A stretch of DNA of 31,170 nucleotides from IMG/VR virus record IMGVR_UViG_3300030329_002211, positions 1-31,170 of that record. One strand, written 5' to 3'. The notes beneath the pieces are model-generated. The model was not told where the DNA came from, did not search any database, and was given only the letters and a program-made list of their open reading frames with translations. This DNA comes from a virus. A program made the translations under genes and the position numbers. Numbering within the stretch: position 1 is the stretch's first letter; each line of letters opens with the position of its first letter. Positions 12,981-22,159 of this stretch are shown here, one piece after another.

Positions 12981-12999
12981 GTGGTTACTTATTCCTTTT

Positions 13000-13356
13000 C
13001 TAACTTTTTAACCTTTGTTCGCCAGTTCTTTCTTCTTCAAATGCTATTGTGGTTGCCGCTATCATATTTCTCCATGTGTTATAGCAATTAACATGGTAGA
13101 CGGTTTTGATGTTCCGCTCGCCAGAAAACATATCCTCATGCTCAACATGAAATATGACGTTCTCCCCTGTTTTAACACCGTCACACATAACCTCTTTGAG
13201 CATTGGTTCTATGTCTTCTACATCGCCGTACTCACAGGCTGATTCAAACTTTGCAGTTATAGCCCTGTAGATGTTTCTTTTGGCATCCAATCTATCTAAA
13301 TTGGTGACTATATCCTGCATTTCACCTTCTGCATTTATGTACTGGGCTTTTTTCAT
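13000..13356 (-). CDS. Hypothetical protein, 118 aa
   Basis: Begins MKKAQYINAEGEMQDIVTNL, with a helical start and a mixed middle (FESACEYGDVEDIEPMLKEV). A strand-rich part, VIFHVEHEDMFSGERNIKTV then YHVNCYNTWRN, carries His and Cys that could bind a metal. No family recognised. It is the first early gene after the late block and has its own promoter P9 and the AAAAAGGAGTTAG leader. Confidence 0.7.
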   Translation of the reverse strand: MKKAQYINAEGEMQDIVTNLDRLDAKRNIYRAITAKFESACEYGDVEDIEPMLKEVMCDGVKTGENVIFHVEHEDMFSGERNIKTVYHVNCYNTWRNMIAATTIAFEEERTGEQRLKS

Positions 13357-13389
13357 TTAACTAACTCCTTTTTGATTTACTATGAGGAT

Positions 13390-13418
13390 AGTATATATAG
13401 CTACTTGATAGTTGTCAA
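13390..13418 (-). promoter_or_regulatory. Promoter P9 (TTGACA dyad family)
   Basis: -35 TTGACA at 13418-13413 and -10 TATACT at 13395-13390, spaced 17, dyad TTGACAACTATCAA with one change. It separates the end of the late block (13455) from the early block. I see no clear terminator between them. Confidence 0.8.
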
Positions 13419-13454
13419 GAGGGTATTTACTTAATTTATATTAATTTTGAAAAA

Positions 13455-13628
13455 TCATGTATCGCTAGTAATTACATCCTTTGCCAGAGCTATTATTCCT
13501 GCTCCTGCAACACCTGCAATTTCACTCAGCCCCTCATATATAGAAACAATCGCAATTATTCCTAGTATGAAAATTGCTGAAAGTACCTGTGGCCTAAAAT
13601 GTATAATTTCCCACCATTTCTTAGGCAT
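13455..13628 (-). CDS. Small membrane protein, candidate holin
   Basis: 57 aa: a short basic/Trp head (MPKKWWEIIHFRP), a hydrophobic helix (VLSAIFILGIIAIVSIY, about residues 15-31), and a second Gly/Ala-rich apolar segment (IAGVAGAGIIALAK, about 37-50). ATG 13628 follows AAAAGGGG and lies inside the end of the preceding 56-aa gene. Size, hydrophobicity and position at the end of the late block fit a holin, the inner-membrane pore that times lysis, but no endolysin is seen nearby to confirm it. Confidence 0.6.
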   Translation of the reverse strand: MPKKWWEIIHFRPQVLSAIFILGIIAIVSIYEGLSEIAGVAGAGIIALAKDVITSDT

Positions 13629-13791
13629 TTGCTTTCCCCTTTTTTACTTTGACTGTAGTGGAATAATGGAACTTATGCCAATGCTCAATTTCCATTCTTA
13701 TTACTTCTAAAGCCTGAGAGCTTGGATTCTCTCTATGCCCTTCAAGTTGCTTATTAAACCATATACATGTAATGCAATTATCAGAAGTCAT
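13621..13791 (-). CDS. Small hypothetical protein coupled at both ends
   Basis: 56 aa, beginning MTSDNCITCIWFNKQLEGHR, with an NCITC Cys pair, a helical middle and His-rich EHWHKFHY, ending in a basic VKVKKGKANA. Its ATG overlaps the upstream stop (ATGA), and its end overlaps the next start by 8 bases, so it is a tightly coupled member of the late unit. The Cys/His content suggests a metal site. No function assigned. Confidence 0.65.
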   Translation of the reverse strand: MTSDNCITCIWFNKQLEGHRENPSSQALEVIRMEIEHWHKFHYSTTVKVKKGKANA

Positions 13792-14642
13792 CGGATGAAT
13801 ACTGGCTCCTCTTGGACTCCATCATTAATCGTATTAGAGTTTACCGATGAGTTGATAACCAAATCAGCAGAGTTGATATCACCGTCATCACCAATACGGA
13901 CGTTCTCAAGAGTAAGAGTACCCACCTCAAAATAATCCGCATCGAAACCACCTGTCCAAGCCTTTACTCCATCGAGTATTAACTTGCCTATGATTACGTC
14001 ACCACCAGTTGTACTTTGTCTAATAATGATTCGGTCAACAATCATGTCTTCTGCTATGTAACTGGTAGCACCACGACCAGAGCCTATGACTACATCGTTT
14101 GTGGTGCTGCTCATAGTTGGCGAGAAAGTATGCCCTGCGGCTATTACAGAGCTTGTAGCGTTAATTAGGTATATATCCCCATTAGCCCAATCCATTGAAG
14201 GAAATTCGCTGTTTTTAATTACTAACTCATCAATAGTTAAAACATCAGATGTACTTGTTCCAGTAAGTTCAAAGCTATCTGTTAATCCAAACTTTCCGAG
14301 ACTGATATTTTTAAGTGTAATCTCATCTAGCCTAGTTTGAGCAGGAATATTAATCTGCAAAGTTTGTGACCTGTCAGCAGGGAACTCTCTATCTACTATA
14401 GGGTTACCTACCATGTTGGGTGCGGTGTACTCAGCACCAAGCATGGGGAAAGTAATCTGTTGTTCTCCAGTATTTACCAGAGTAAAAATACCAAGAACAA
14501 ACCCAATTACAACAATTGAAACGCTACCAAGCAACAGTTTCCCACCACCAAGATATACACCACCACCGAGAGACATACGAAACGCCCAGAACTTAGGCAT
14601 CCTGATGTTTATATGAGGTAGTTTAAACTTTTTTTCATTCAT
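13788..14642 (-). CDS. Membrane-anchored beta-helix-like protein
   Basis: 284 aa. A basic N-terminal segment is followed by one transmembrane helix (KLLLGSVSIVVIGFVLGIF, about residues 35-53). The rest is a long strand-rich domain with repeated short strands (DEITLKNISLGKFGL, DVLTIDELVIKNSEF, DMIVDRIIIRQS, DVIIGKLILDGV, VGTLTLENVRIGDDG) that looks like a beta-helix. It would sit in the membrane with the helix domain outside the cytoplasm. It could act in host-surface modification, exclusion or lysis. No family recognised. ATG overlaps the previous stop. Confidence 0.65.
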   Translation of the reverse strand: MNEKKFKLPHINIRMPKFWAFRMSLGGGVYLGGGKLLLGSVSIVVIGFVLGIFTLVNTGEQQITFPMLGAEYTAPNMVGNPIVDREFPADRSQTLQINIPAQTRLDEITLKNISLGKFGLTDSFELTGTSTSDVLTIDELVIKNSEFPSMDWANGDIYLINATSSVIAAGHTFSPTMSSTTNDVVIGSGRGATSYIAEDMIVDRIIIRQSTTGGDVIIGKLILDGVKAWTGGFDADYFEVGTLTLENVRIGDDGDINSADLVINSSVNSNTINDGVQEEPVFIR

Positions 14643-14991
14643 CTCTCCCCCCTGCTATTTTTGCTTTAATTTCATCCGACATAAGAGCGACTATGGTGGA
14701 AGCGGCGGCTGTTACAGGGGCCGAAAACAGGGCCATAGCTAACAGCATCGGTTCCAGATGTGGGGCCACTTCCGCAGGTTTCGATACTGTGCGATACACA
14801 ATTAATATACCTAATGCACAGAAGCTAAGAAACAGAGGAGAAAGCATAATCAAGCAGAGAAACTGCCCACCTGATAAAGATGTCTTAGAAGCGGCCTCAA
14901 GTTCAATAATTCTCCTGTGGGCTTCCAAGAGTTTCTCATCAGGAGTCATGTCCTCATCAAGATTTCTCTGTGACAAGTTCTCCAACCCCAT
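14635..14991 (-). CDS. Two-helix membrane protein (holin-like)
   Basis: 118 aa, with a charged helical N-terminus (DEKLLEAHRRIIELEAA), transmembrane helix FLCLIMLSPLFLSFCALGIL (about residues 44-63), a loop, and a second apolar stretch (MLLAMALFSAPVTAAASTIV, about 83-102), then a charged tail. This topology is common in class II holins and small phage membrane proteins. The 5' end overlaps the preceding gene by 35 bases, so the start could be later. Confidence 0.6.
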   Translation of the reverse strand: MGLENLSQRNLDEDMTPDEKLLEAHRRIIELEAASKTSLSGGQFLCLIMLSPLFLSFCALGILIVYRTVSKPAEVAPHLEPMLLAMALFSAPVTAAASTIVALMSDEIKAKIAGGRDE

Positions 14992-15202
14992 TCAATTCAG
15001 CTAGGTCATTTTCCTTCTTTAACTCCTCAATCTGTTCAGTTAATTCGGCAATTGTTTTATTGGCTCTCTTAGTAATTGCCGCAATATCTACCTCTAATTG
15101 AGTAACACGATTTTCTTTCATGCTTAACGCTGTTCTCATCGTGTCAATCGTGTCCTCTAATTCTTCCCTGCTTGCCTCTTGGACTTCATTTTGTTGGGTC
15201 AT
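14957..15202 (-). CDS. Coiled-coil protein
   Basis: 81 aa, nearly all heptad-repeat helix: REELEDTIDTMRTALSMKEN, VTQLEVDIAAITKRANKTIA, ELTEQIEELKKENDL. It probably forms a dimer or trimer. It follows the tail fibre and an 80-aa protein and precedes the holin-like membrane proteins, so it may be a fibre-associated or lysis accessory protein. ATG 15202 with AGGAGAAAGC is clear. Confidence 0.7.
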   Translation of the reverse strand: MTQQNEVQEASREELEDTIDTMRTALSMKENRVTQLEVDIAAITKRANKTIAELTEQIEELKKENDLAELNGVGELVTEKS

Positions 15203-15210
15203 GCTTTCTC

Positions 15211-15450
15211 CTATTCTGAAACGCTAGATGCCGTTCCATCCCATGTCTTTGCGGTTGCGAGTGCTGTTGCTACACCGTCCGAATCCATATCCGTAACGAG
15301 TGCCAACTTTGCGGCTTTTGCCGATGCCGTGAAATCGTTTCCGTTGTTATCTCGTTGCCAATCCCTGACAGTCTGGATTGCACCGTTGATAATGTTCCTA
15401 GCATTATCTAGTGCTTCCAATGTTGCCTCGTTACTCTTTGCATCTGCCAT
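15211..15450 (-). CDS. Small tail-region protein
   Basis: 79 aa, Ala/Asp-rich: EATLEALDNARNIINGAIQT then VRDWQRDNNGNDFTASAKAA, then short strands near the end (ATAKTWDGTASSV). It lies 13 bases after the tail fibre stop, with AAAAGGAGG as ribosome site. Probably a virion or fibre-assembly accessory from position; no family recognised. Confidence 0.7.
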   Translation of the reverse strand: MADAKSNEATLEALDNARNIINGAIQTVRDWQRDNNGNDFTASAKAAKLALVTDMDSDGVATALATAKTWDGTASSVSE

Positions 15451-15463
15451 ATCTAGCCTCCTT

Positions 15464-18061
15464 TTAAGACTCTAAGGTTTTTACTCTTTCTGATAATTCT
15501 TGAATTGATTTGATAAGCATGGGAATCATCATCGTTGTTGACATGGTTTTAATGTCATCAACTAAGACACCGCCAATATTTTCGCTGACTTCTTTGACGT
15601 ACTGAGGTGCTATCTCTTGAACTTCATCAGCAAGGAATCCATAGTGAACAGACCCATCGTCAGGGGTCATAGATGTAGAGCCGTTGTATTGAAACTCTAC
15701 TGGTCGTAATTTTTCGATAATCGAAAGCCCATCATTTAATGCGTAGACTTCTTTTTTAAGTCGTGAATCTGAGAGGCTGTGAACTGTTCCGTCATTGGTG
15801 TAAGTGTCTCCAGAGGTATCAATCCTAAATCTTTCTGTATTTCCTGTCTTTAACTTGACGTAATCATCAGAACCATTGACTTCAATATATGTCGCTCCGC
15901 TTTGGAATCCCCCATGCTTAACCGCCCAAACTGGATAGCTTCCCCCATTGTCTGCACCCATGTCGTAATAGACATCTGTTCCCACAGTCCTTCCAAATCT
16001 TATGAAGGCATCAGAAGAAGAATCCGTGCCGTTGTAATACATCGAAAGTTGAGTATGGCAATTAGCCCCTGTCCCACCATTTCTAAAATAAATCTCTTGC
16101 GTTCCACTTGTTCCATAGTGGTAAAGAGTTGTCCCACTCCAGTAGTTATGAGCATTTCCTACATCGTCAAGCAACGTGCCATTTAGAGATACTTTATCGC
16201 TCTTGAGATATAACCTAGAACTTCCAGAACCATTAACCGTAAAGTACATTCCATTGTCAGAGTGCGAATAGAGAATAGTCCCTGCGGGCATATCTGAAGT
16301 GTGAGCTACATCAGAAAAAGCGATTCCGCCATAACTGGACGTATCTCCTGACATGAGAGTTATACCCACATGTTCATTAGTTGTGCCGCTTGCCTTTAAT
16401 ACTAAATCGTCATAAGTTGTGTGGACTGTCTCAGGCTGAATACCACCTATTCCGAGCCGTCCGTCCGCAATCATTCTTAGACGTTCTGTGCCTCTAGCTG
16501 ATATATAAAAGATTCCAGAGGTTTGGGCGTAGTAGTTCGCATTTATTGCAACAACTCCACCATTCCTACCGTCTGCCGCTCCTGATGTTGCGTTTCCATA
16601 AACTGTAAAATGCGATGCTGTAGTTCCTCCAACTGGAGTAATCTTGAAAGCGTCTGCCCCTGCCTCACCGACACTTAGAAGGTCATCTGCTGAAGCATTA
16701 CCGCCAATCGTGAACTCGCTTCCGCCGTTGGCATTTGTATCGATATTGATTCTTACATCGCCTTGAGAATCAACGGCTAATATTCCTGTGGCGTTATCTC
16801 GGCGGATATATGTGCCATCGGTAAGAACAGTTGTGCCAGAACCACCTAAGAATTTAATGTCTCCGCCAGTTGTGAACTCAAACTTATCCGCTCCATTCAT
16901 GTGCAATCTTATTGGAGTATATGAACCAGAAAAATAACTGGTTTTAATTCTCCCTGCCGTTCCGTCATTATCGAATTGGATTGTTTCAGTACCATCGGCA
17001 GAAGCCCATATAGTCCCAACAGCTTTTATCCCTGCACTTGTCCATTCATTCCAAGCGTTTCCTACGTCATAGAGATTATTATTACTAAGAAACATGTCTT
17101 GACTAGAATTTACATAGAAAGCCGCTGTGCCGTTACCGTTTGTCCCGAAATACATCGTATTGTCAGAATGTAAGTAGGTGATATACCCTGCGTGTTTTTC
17201 CGCATCTGATGCCGTTCCATCAGACATATAAATAGTTCCTCTGCCAGAACTCTGGTTATTAGTTGCTAGAGTTATTCCAGTATTCCCAGTTGAATAAACA
17301 ACAAGGTCATCAGCATTAGCGTGCCAATTTTGTGGGGTACTCGTTCTTATGCCAACCCCAGTTCCAGCAGGGTCAAGATTTATATTCCCTGTAGACCCAA
17401 TATAGACAGGAGTCACATACGAACTGGTAGGAATAGACCCATACATCGAACCCTTCAGGTTTCCGCTACCGTCATACCATCTAATCCCAGAACCACCCGA
17501 ACCGTCATTCGCTTCTGTAAATCCTATGCTCTCATTTCTATTACTACCATCTACAGTTCCTGAACCAGTAAGAAGAGCAAAATCCCCTGCTCCATCCACA
17601 ACTAGTCCAGAGTTAGCAGTAACAACACCAGAACTTGTTAAAGCCGTAAGAGTTCCGACAGAGGTTATATTTGTTTGGGCGGCTGTGCTAAGAGTCCCTG
17701 CGATTGACCCACCAGAGACGTTAATCCCTGCGGAAAATACAGGAATCTGGTTCATGGTCACAACGCCATTAGACGCTATCGCTATGGCATCAGTATCTGA
17801 AGTGTGACCGATGTTCGTTCCGTTAATTATTATGTTGTCTACGGTTAAAGTTGTGAGTGTTCCAACTGAGGTCAAAGAAGAGGCGACAACAGTTGATGCC
17901 AAGGTTGTTCCCTGTAGGTCATTTGAATTAATCTTGACCCCATTATCGGAAGCCCCTGTATGGGTATGGCTCGCACTATTAGAAAGAACGTCAGCACGCA
18001 GATTGTTATAATTTGCCGCTGTTGCTATATCGCCTGTTGTAACTGTACTAGAAGCCGCCAT
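15464..18061 (-). CDS. Tail fibre/spike with S74 intramolecular chaperone
   Basis: 865 aa. The N-terminal ~130 residues are Ser/Thr/Gly-rich strands. Two related ~150-residue modules follow (see findings), then a C-terminal peptidase S74 domain at about residues 765-865 (SDSRLKKEVYALNDGLSIIE, then PVEFQYN, YGFLADEVQEIAPQYV). S74 domains trimerise the fibre and cut themselves off with a Ser-Lys pair; the Ser and Lys of SDSRLK fit. The final helix ends LSERVKTLES. It would bind the host surface at the tail tip. The start follows TGGAGTTAATAT, overlapping the end of the previous gene. Confidence 0.9.
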   Translation of the reverse strand: MAASSTVTTGDIATAANYNNLRADVLSNSASHTHTGASDNGVKINSNDLQGTTLASTVVASSLTSVGTLTTLTVDNIIINGTNIGHTSDTDAIAIASNGVVTMNQIPVFSAGINVSGGSIAGTLSTAAQTNITSVGTLTALTSSGVVTANSGLVVDGAGDFALLTGSGTVDGSNRNESIGFTEANDGSGGSGIRWYDGSGNLKGSMYGSIPTSSYVTPVYIGSTGNINLDPAGTGVGIRTSTPQNWHANADDLVVYSTGNTGITLATNNQSSGRGTIYMSDGTASDAEKHAGYITYLHSDNTMYFGTNGNGTAAFYVNSSQDMFLSNNNLYDVGNAWNEWTSAGIKAVGTIWASADGTETIQFDNDGTAGRIKTSYFSGSYTPIRLHMNGADKFEFTTGGDIKFLGGSGTTVLTDGTYIRRDNATGILAVDSQGDVRINIDTNANGGSEFTIGGNASADDLLSVGEAGADAFKITPVGGTTASHFTVYGNATSGAADGRNGGVVAINANYYAQTSGIFYISARGTERLRMIADGRLGIGGIQPETVHTTYDDLVLKASGTTNEHVGITLMSGDTSSYGGIAFSDVAHTSDMPAGTILYSHSDNGMYFTVNGSGSSRLYLKSDKVSLNGTLLDDVGNAHNYWSGTTLYHYGTSGTQEIYFRNGGTGANCHTQLSMYYNGTDSSSDAFIRFGRTVGTDVYYDMGADNGGSYPVWAVKHGGFQSGATYIEVNGSDDYVKLKTGNTERFRIDTSGDTYTNDGTVHSLSDSRLKKEVYALNDGLSIIEKLRPVEFQYNGSTSMTPDDGSVHYGFLADEVQEIAPQYVKEVSENIGGVLVDDIKTMSTTMMIPMLIKSIQELSERVKTLES

Positions 18062-18064
18062 ATA

Positions 18065-20206
18065 TTAACTCCATTTGTTCATTCCCCATCTCATGTATCC
18101 CCATCGACCCCCTGCCGCTCCTGTCCCTGCCATTGTAACGTGAACAGTCTGATTGACTACTGTATTACCTTGACTGAACTTAAAAGAAAATCCATCTACA
18201 TAAGCAGAGAAACTCATCTGCATACCTGATTCTATAACATGTACTCTATCACTCAACCTTCTATGCACTATCTGCATTAAAGTTGCCTTATCGTGGTTAA
18301 TTAAATCTAACCTCATTCTGACGATGGGGTCTTTTACCCTGTCTAACCTGTGTTGAGCCGCTACCCCTGCCGCCGTTACATTGTCAAAAAAGGTATCCTC
18401 TCTGGTTAGCCTTCTTTCGCCATAAGTTGTAATTGAAGTTGAATCTGAAACATCTGAAACCCCATTAAAAACATTGTCTACAGTTCCCATGAGATTAAAC
18501 TGAATTTTTTTAATATAACCAGTAGAACTTCCGTCATTCCGCAAGGTTGCCAACCCATATATTCCACCGTATTTCTGAAGGCTTCCATCGGTGGAAGTCC
18601 AGTTTAAAAGACTTCCCGACCCATCAGCGGCTGTATTAATCTGGACTAAATCCGAACCAGTTGGAGAGGTTCGAGATTGGGCAGACCCTGCAATTCTATG
18701 CAACACCGTTCTCTGGGTATTGGAATCAGTATTACTCTTAGCAATAAAGGTTTTTGTTTCCCCTGCGGCTATCTCAATACCTTCATCTACGGCATCTTGA
18801 GATTCCCAAGTTTTCGTGCCTGACGTTATGCTATTGGTGAAATTTTGTATTGCTGTGCCTCTCGTATATCCAAATTGGATTTCGTTATAGACACCATCAA
18901 CGCCATCATCAAAAGCAAATCCCATGTACCCTGCATTGGTTCCGTCATACTCATCGTTATAAACAGTTGCTGTATCTTGGTGAGTGTCTGATTCCCTGTG
19001 AGTATGAGACTCAAAATGCACCATCCCATGACCGTCACCATATACAAAACCGTCTTCAGTATCTTGCAGTATGTACATACACTCAAGAAAGTTCTTGCCC
19101 TGTAAAAATCTTATTCCTTTTTGACCTGACGCCGAACCAGTAACCAGATAATAATCAGCCGCATCATCCTCTATGCTTCTGGTCTGGTCTGCATCTGATT
19201 CGCTGTCCTGCAATCCTGCCCCCATCATTAACCTTCTGAAAGCATTGTTTGACCGCAAACTACTATTCCCATTCACATAGGAGAAATTCTGAGTCAATTT
19301 CAATTCTTCAAATAAATCAAAGGCTTTCAAATAAGCGTACTGCATCCCCGATGCAGGGCGTGGTCGGACTTCTTTGAGGGTTCCCTTGAATAAAGGACGA
19401 AAGCCCCCGAAATGATGGAACTTGGCATCTGTTGCACTACTGTATGCATAAAGCCCATGCTTACCAGATTTTTGCATAGCAAGAGTAGTTGAGCCAGTAG
19501 CCAATCTAAAAACTTTTACATCATCCACAAAAACAGAAATCCTATCGCCATGACAGCGAGCCATTAAAGTCCTTTTTGTACTGGCCCCCCAAGTGAATGA
19601 AGCATATCCAACAGAAGAATCTGTGCCGCTAAGAACCTTTCTTAACTCAATCTGATTTGATGCAAGAACAATCCGAACATAAAGATAATTATTGGCATCT
19701 TCATATCTCAATACTAATCCAACGTCAGCCGTTGATGTCGCTGATGTTGTAATTTCAGAGGATAATTCAATGTCATATTCACCCATGTCTATTGTGCCAA
19801 TAGAGGTAGCCGCTGTTGTTAATTCAGCATATCCATCAGAGTGACATTTAAATGCCCCAGTTGGCACACTCCAAGAAAATCCAGAGTCGTAGGGAATGGC
19901 GTGGCTTGTCAGATTAGTGCCATTTGTATCGGTAAAATTATCATATGGATACCACATACGAACCGCACAGGGCTTTCCTGATGTCAGCTTCCCGTAAAGT
20001 GGTCCTGCTTCTCTTGGCGGGCTGTACTTATTGTCATTATTGTTTAACTGAACATTCAGAACTCCACCATTCATATAATCGGTAGATTCTTGACGAGTAT
20101 GAGTGAAGGACATTGTCCTTGTATCATCGGTCAAGTCATCATAAGTTCCTGAGAAATTACCGTTATTGTCCCAATCTACAAATACTCGAACATAAGGAAC
20201 AGGCAT
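18065..20206 (-). CDS. Tail-tip/baseplate protein with lectin-like domain
   Basis: 713 aa. N-terminal PYVRVFVDWDNNGNFSGTYD is a typical opening of phage tail proteins with metal-like loops. A beta-sandwich insertion (about residues 100-265, with YDIELSSEIT, VGLVLRYEDANNYLYVRIV and DRISVFVDDVKVF) resembles LamG/concanavalin-type domains. Then FKGTLKEVRPRP and AYLKAFDLFEELKLTQNFSY continue a baseplate hub-like region. It is likely a distal or tail-tip structural protein that links tube and fibre and may bind glycans. Led by AGGGAGG, directly after the tape measure gene. Confidence 0.75.
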   Translation of the reverse strand: MPVPYVRVFVDWDNNGNFSGTYDDLTDDTRTMSFTHTRQESTDYMNGGVLNVQLNNNDNKYSPPREAGPLYGKLTSGKPCAVRMWYPYDNFTDTNGTNLTSHAIPYDSGFSWSVPTGAFKCHSDGYAELTTAATSIGTIDMGEYDIELSSEITTSATSTADVGLVLRYEDANNYLYVRIVLASNQIELRKVLSGTDSSVGYASFTWGASTKRTLMARCHGDRISVFVDDVKVFRLATGSTTLAMQKSGKHGLYAYSSATDAKFHHFGGFRPLFKGTLKEVRPRPASGMQYAYLKAFDLFEELKLTQNFSYVNGNSSLRSNNAFRRLMMGAGLQDSESDADQTRSIEDDAADYYLVTGSASGQKGIRFLQGKNFLECMYILQDTEDGFVYGDGHGMVHFESHTHRESDTHQDTATVYNDEYDGTNAGYMGFAFDDGVDGVYNEIQFGYTRGTAIQNFTNSITSGTKTWESQDAVDEGIEIAAGETKTFIAKSNTDSNTQRTVLHRIAGSAQSRTSPTGSDLVQINTAADGSGSLLNWTSTDGSLQKYGGIYGLATLRNDGSSTGYIKKIQFNLMGTVDNVFNGVSDVSDSTSITTYGERRLTREDTFFDNVTAAGVAAQHRLDRVKDPIVRMRLDLINHDKATLMQIVHRRLSDRVHVIESGMQMSFSAYVDGFSFKFSQGNTVVNQTVHVTMAGTGAAGGRWGYMRWGMNKWS

Positions 20207-22159
20207 TTAAAAACCTCCCTGAGTTCTAAGAACTTGTCTAATCTCCCTTGTAATGAAATCAGAAAATCTTTGCATAGTAGATTCATCATCCATAATGACG
20301 GTTCCACCTTCTGGCATCATTACATTTACAGTAACACCGCCACCAAGCCCCCCAGAAGCCCCATTTAGAGGAACTACAGCCTCTGGCCCTGCTTCACCTA
20401 TCATTGCAAGTGTAGGGCTGTTTACAATGCCACCTTTCGCCAGTTTTGGGATTTCACTAAAATTAAATCCAAATTCTTTACCACCTAACCAATCAGGCAT
20501 TGTAATTTGAATTTCATTGACTGCCCTGATAACCCCATTAAACATTTCAATAATACCGTTTACGATACTTTTAAATCCTTCTTTGATTTTGTCTGTGTCA
20601 CCTGAAAATATTCCAACTATTATTTGCCAAGCACCTTGAATGGCTTCAACTAAACCGTTGAAAAATCCCTTCATCATTTCTATATTTGCTGACACAAGAG
20701 ATTTGGCAGTTTCCCACGCTCCACCAAATTTATTTGTCATAAAGTCATCAAACGGCTCCCAGATACCCTTGATGAAATTATCAAATGCATCCTTTAAAAA
20801 CCCTAGTGCATTAGACATGTGTTCTTTGAAGCCATCAATATCCCCTGAAAATAAAGCCATTAATCCGCTGAACACTTCTTTGATTGCATCAACAACATTG
20901 ACTATTGTGTTTCTAATGTATATCCAAGTTGTGCCGAACTTACCAGTTAAAAACTCATCTAACTTTTGAAGAGTCGCCGTAACTGTTTCCATGATGGCGT
21001 CCCAATTTTTCCAAATCAAAATTGCCGCCCCGATTGCTACAACTATTCCGAGGATGATTAGACTGATGGGACTGAGTGCTAGATTTAGGGCCGTCATTGC
21101 CGCAGTCTGTAACCATGTGACCGCAGTTTGAACTGCTTGAATACCTGCCAATGCCCCTATTCCTGCAAACAATGAAGGCAAAATAATTACAATTGGCCCT
21201 ATACCTGCCATAAGTTCAGCAAGTGGGCCAACTGCTAATTTCATTTTATTTGTCCATATTTCCCACCGCTCTCCTGCTGTGAGCGTCCCATCATTCATCT
21301 CTTCTACAGTTCCAGTAGCATTACCCAATGTTGTTGCAAGCTCTTCAATGTTTACAGTTCCATCTCTGATAGCAACACTCATTCTCTGAGCGCCCTCTGC
21401 CCCGAATAAATCGGTTGCAAGGTTCAACGCCTCTGTATCAGTCGTTGCCCCTTTAATAGCCCTCATAGCCGTTTCTAACCCCTCACCTAAATCCTGAGTC
21501 CCTGACTGAGCCATTCTACGCATGGACGCATTTAAAGCAGGCATGACTCGTGATGCTGATATTCCTGCACCCTCTAACTGACCCATTAATGCAATGGTTT
21601 CATTCATCCCCAATCCCAGATTTCTTAAAACTGGGCCAAATTCAGTAACTCGGCTTGTTAGCTGAGAAATGGGAACGCCTGTTAATTGGGATGCCTTTGC
21701 AAAAGAATCCATTGATGAGCCTGCTTGAGATGCGTCAAGACCAAACAAATCCATTGCGTCAGAAACTTGCTTAATTAAGGGGCCAACCTCTGTCCCTGTA
21801 ATGCGGCTTAAATCAAGGAATTGTTTAGTTGTTTTTTCTAACTGGTTGCCAGTTAACCCCAGTTCTGTGTGAACACTTCCAATAGATTTGGAAACAGTAT
21901 CGAAATCTTGGGGAACTGCTGATGCTACGTCTTTAAACTCTTTCTTTAGAGCTTCCAGCTCTCGCCCTGATGCCCCTGTTGTGGCTTGAATATTTCTGCC
22001 TGCTTTGGTTATATCGTCCCCGATTTTTACAAGAGCGGCGGCCGCACCTGCGGCGGCTAGTGACACACCTACTACAGCTTTCCTCACCTTATCAAAAGAA
22101 GATTCAGCTTTTGAGCTATCTGCCTTGACTAATATATTAACTAGGTTTTGACTCGTCAC
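20207..22159 (-). CDS. Tail tape measure protein
   Basis: 650 aa. The N-terminal coiled part (LVNILVKADSSKAESSFDKV) runs into the TP901-type tape measure domain (GREL, FLDLSRITGTEV, ISASRVMPALNASMRRMAQ, TLTAGERWEIWTNKMKLAV). Apolar segments follow (AELMAGIGPIVIILPSLFAG; LILGIVVAIGAAILIWKNWD), then amphipathic repeats (VDAIKEVFSGLMALFSGDID; FNGLVEAIQGAWQIIVGIFS) and GGIVNSPTLAMIGEAGPEAV near the end. It sets tail length and reaches the host membrane at DNA entry. GTG start at 22159 overlaps the chaperone stop (GTGA). Confidence 0.95.
   Translation of the reverse strand: MTSQNLVNILVKADSSKAESSFDKVRKAVVGVSLAAAGAAAALVKIGDDITKAGRNIQATTGASGRELEALKKEFKDVASAVPQDFDTVSKSIGSVHTELGLTGNQLEKTTKQFLDLSRITGTEVGPLIKQVSDAMDLFGLDASQAGSSMDSFAKASQLTGVPISQLTSRVTEFGPVLRNLGLGMNETIALMGQLEGAGISASRVMPALNASMRRMAQSGTQDLGEGLETAMRAIKGATTDTEALNLATDLFGAEGAQRMSVAIRDGTVNIEELATTLGNATGTVEEMNDGTLTAGERWEIWTNKMKLAVGPLAELMAGIGPIVIILPSLFAGIGALAGIQAVQTAVTWLQTAAMTALNLALSPISLIILGIVVAIGAAILIWKNWDAIMETVTATLQKLDEFLTGKFGTTWIYIRNTIVNVVDAIKEVFSGLMALFSGDIDGFKEHMSNALGFLKDAFDNFIKGIWEPFDDFMTNKFGGAWETAKSLVSANIEMMKGFFNGLVEAIQGAWQIIVGIFSGDTDKIKEGFKSIVNGIIEMFNGVIRAVNEIQITMPDWLGGKEFGFNFSEIPKLAKGGIVNSPTLAMIGEAGPEAVVPLNGASGGLGGGVTVNVMMPEGGTVIMDDESTMQRFSDFITREIRQVLRTQGGF

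Noticed and set aside
18826-19086. 86-aa minus-strand frame inside the tail-tip gene
   Set aside because: It is an alternate-frame shadow of a long structural gene, without a ribosome site.
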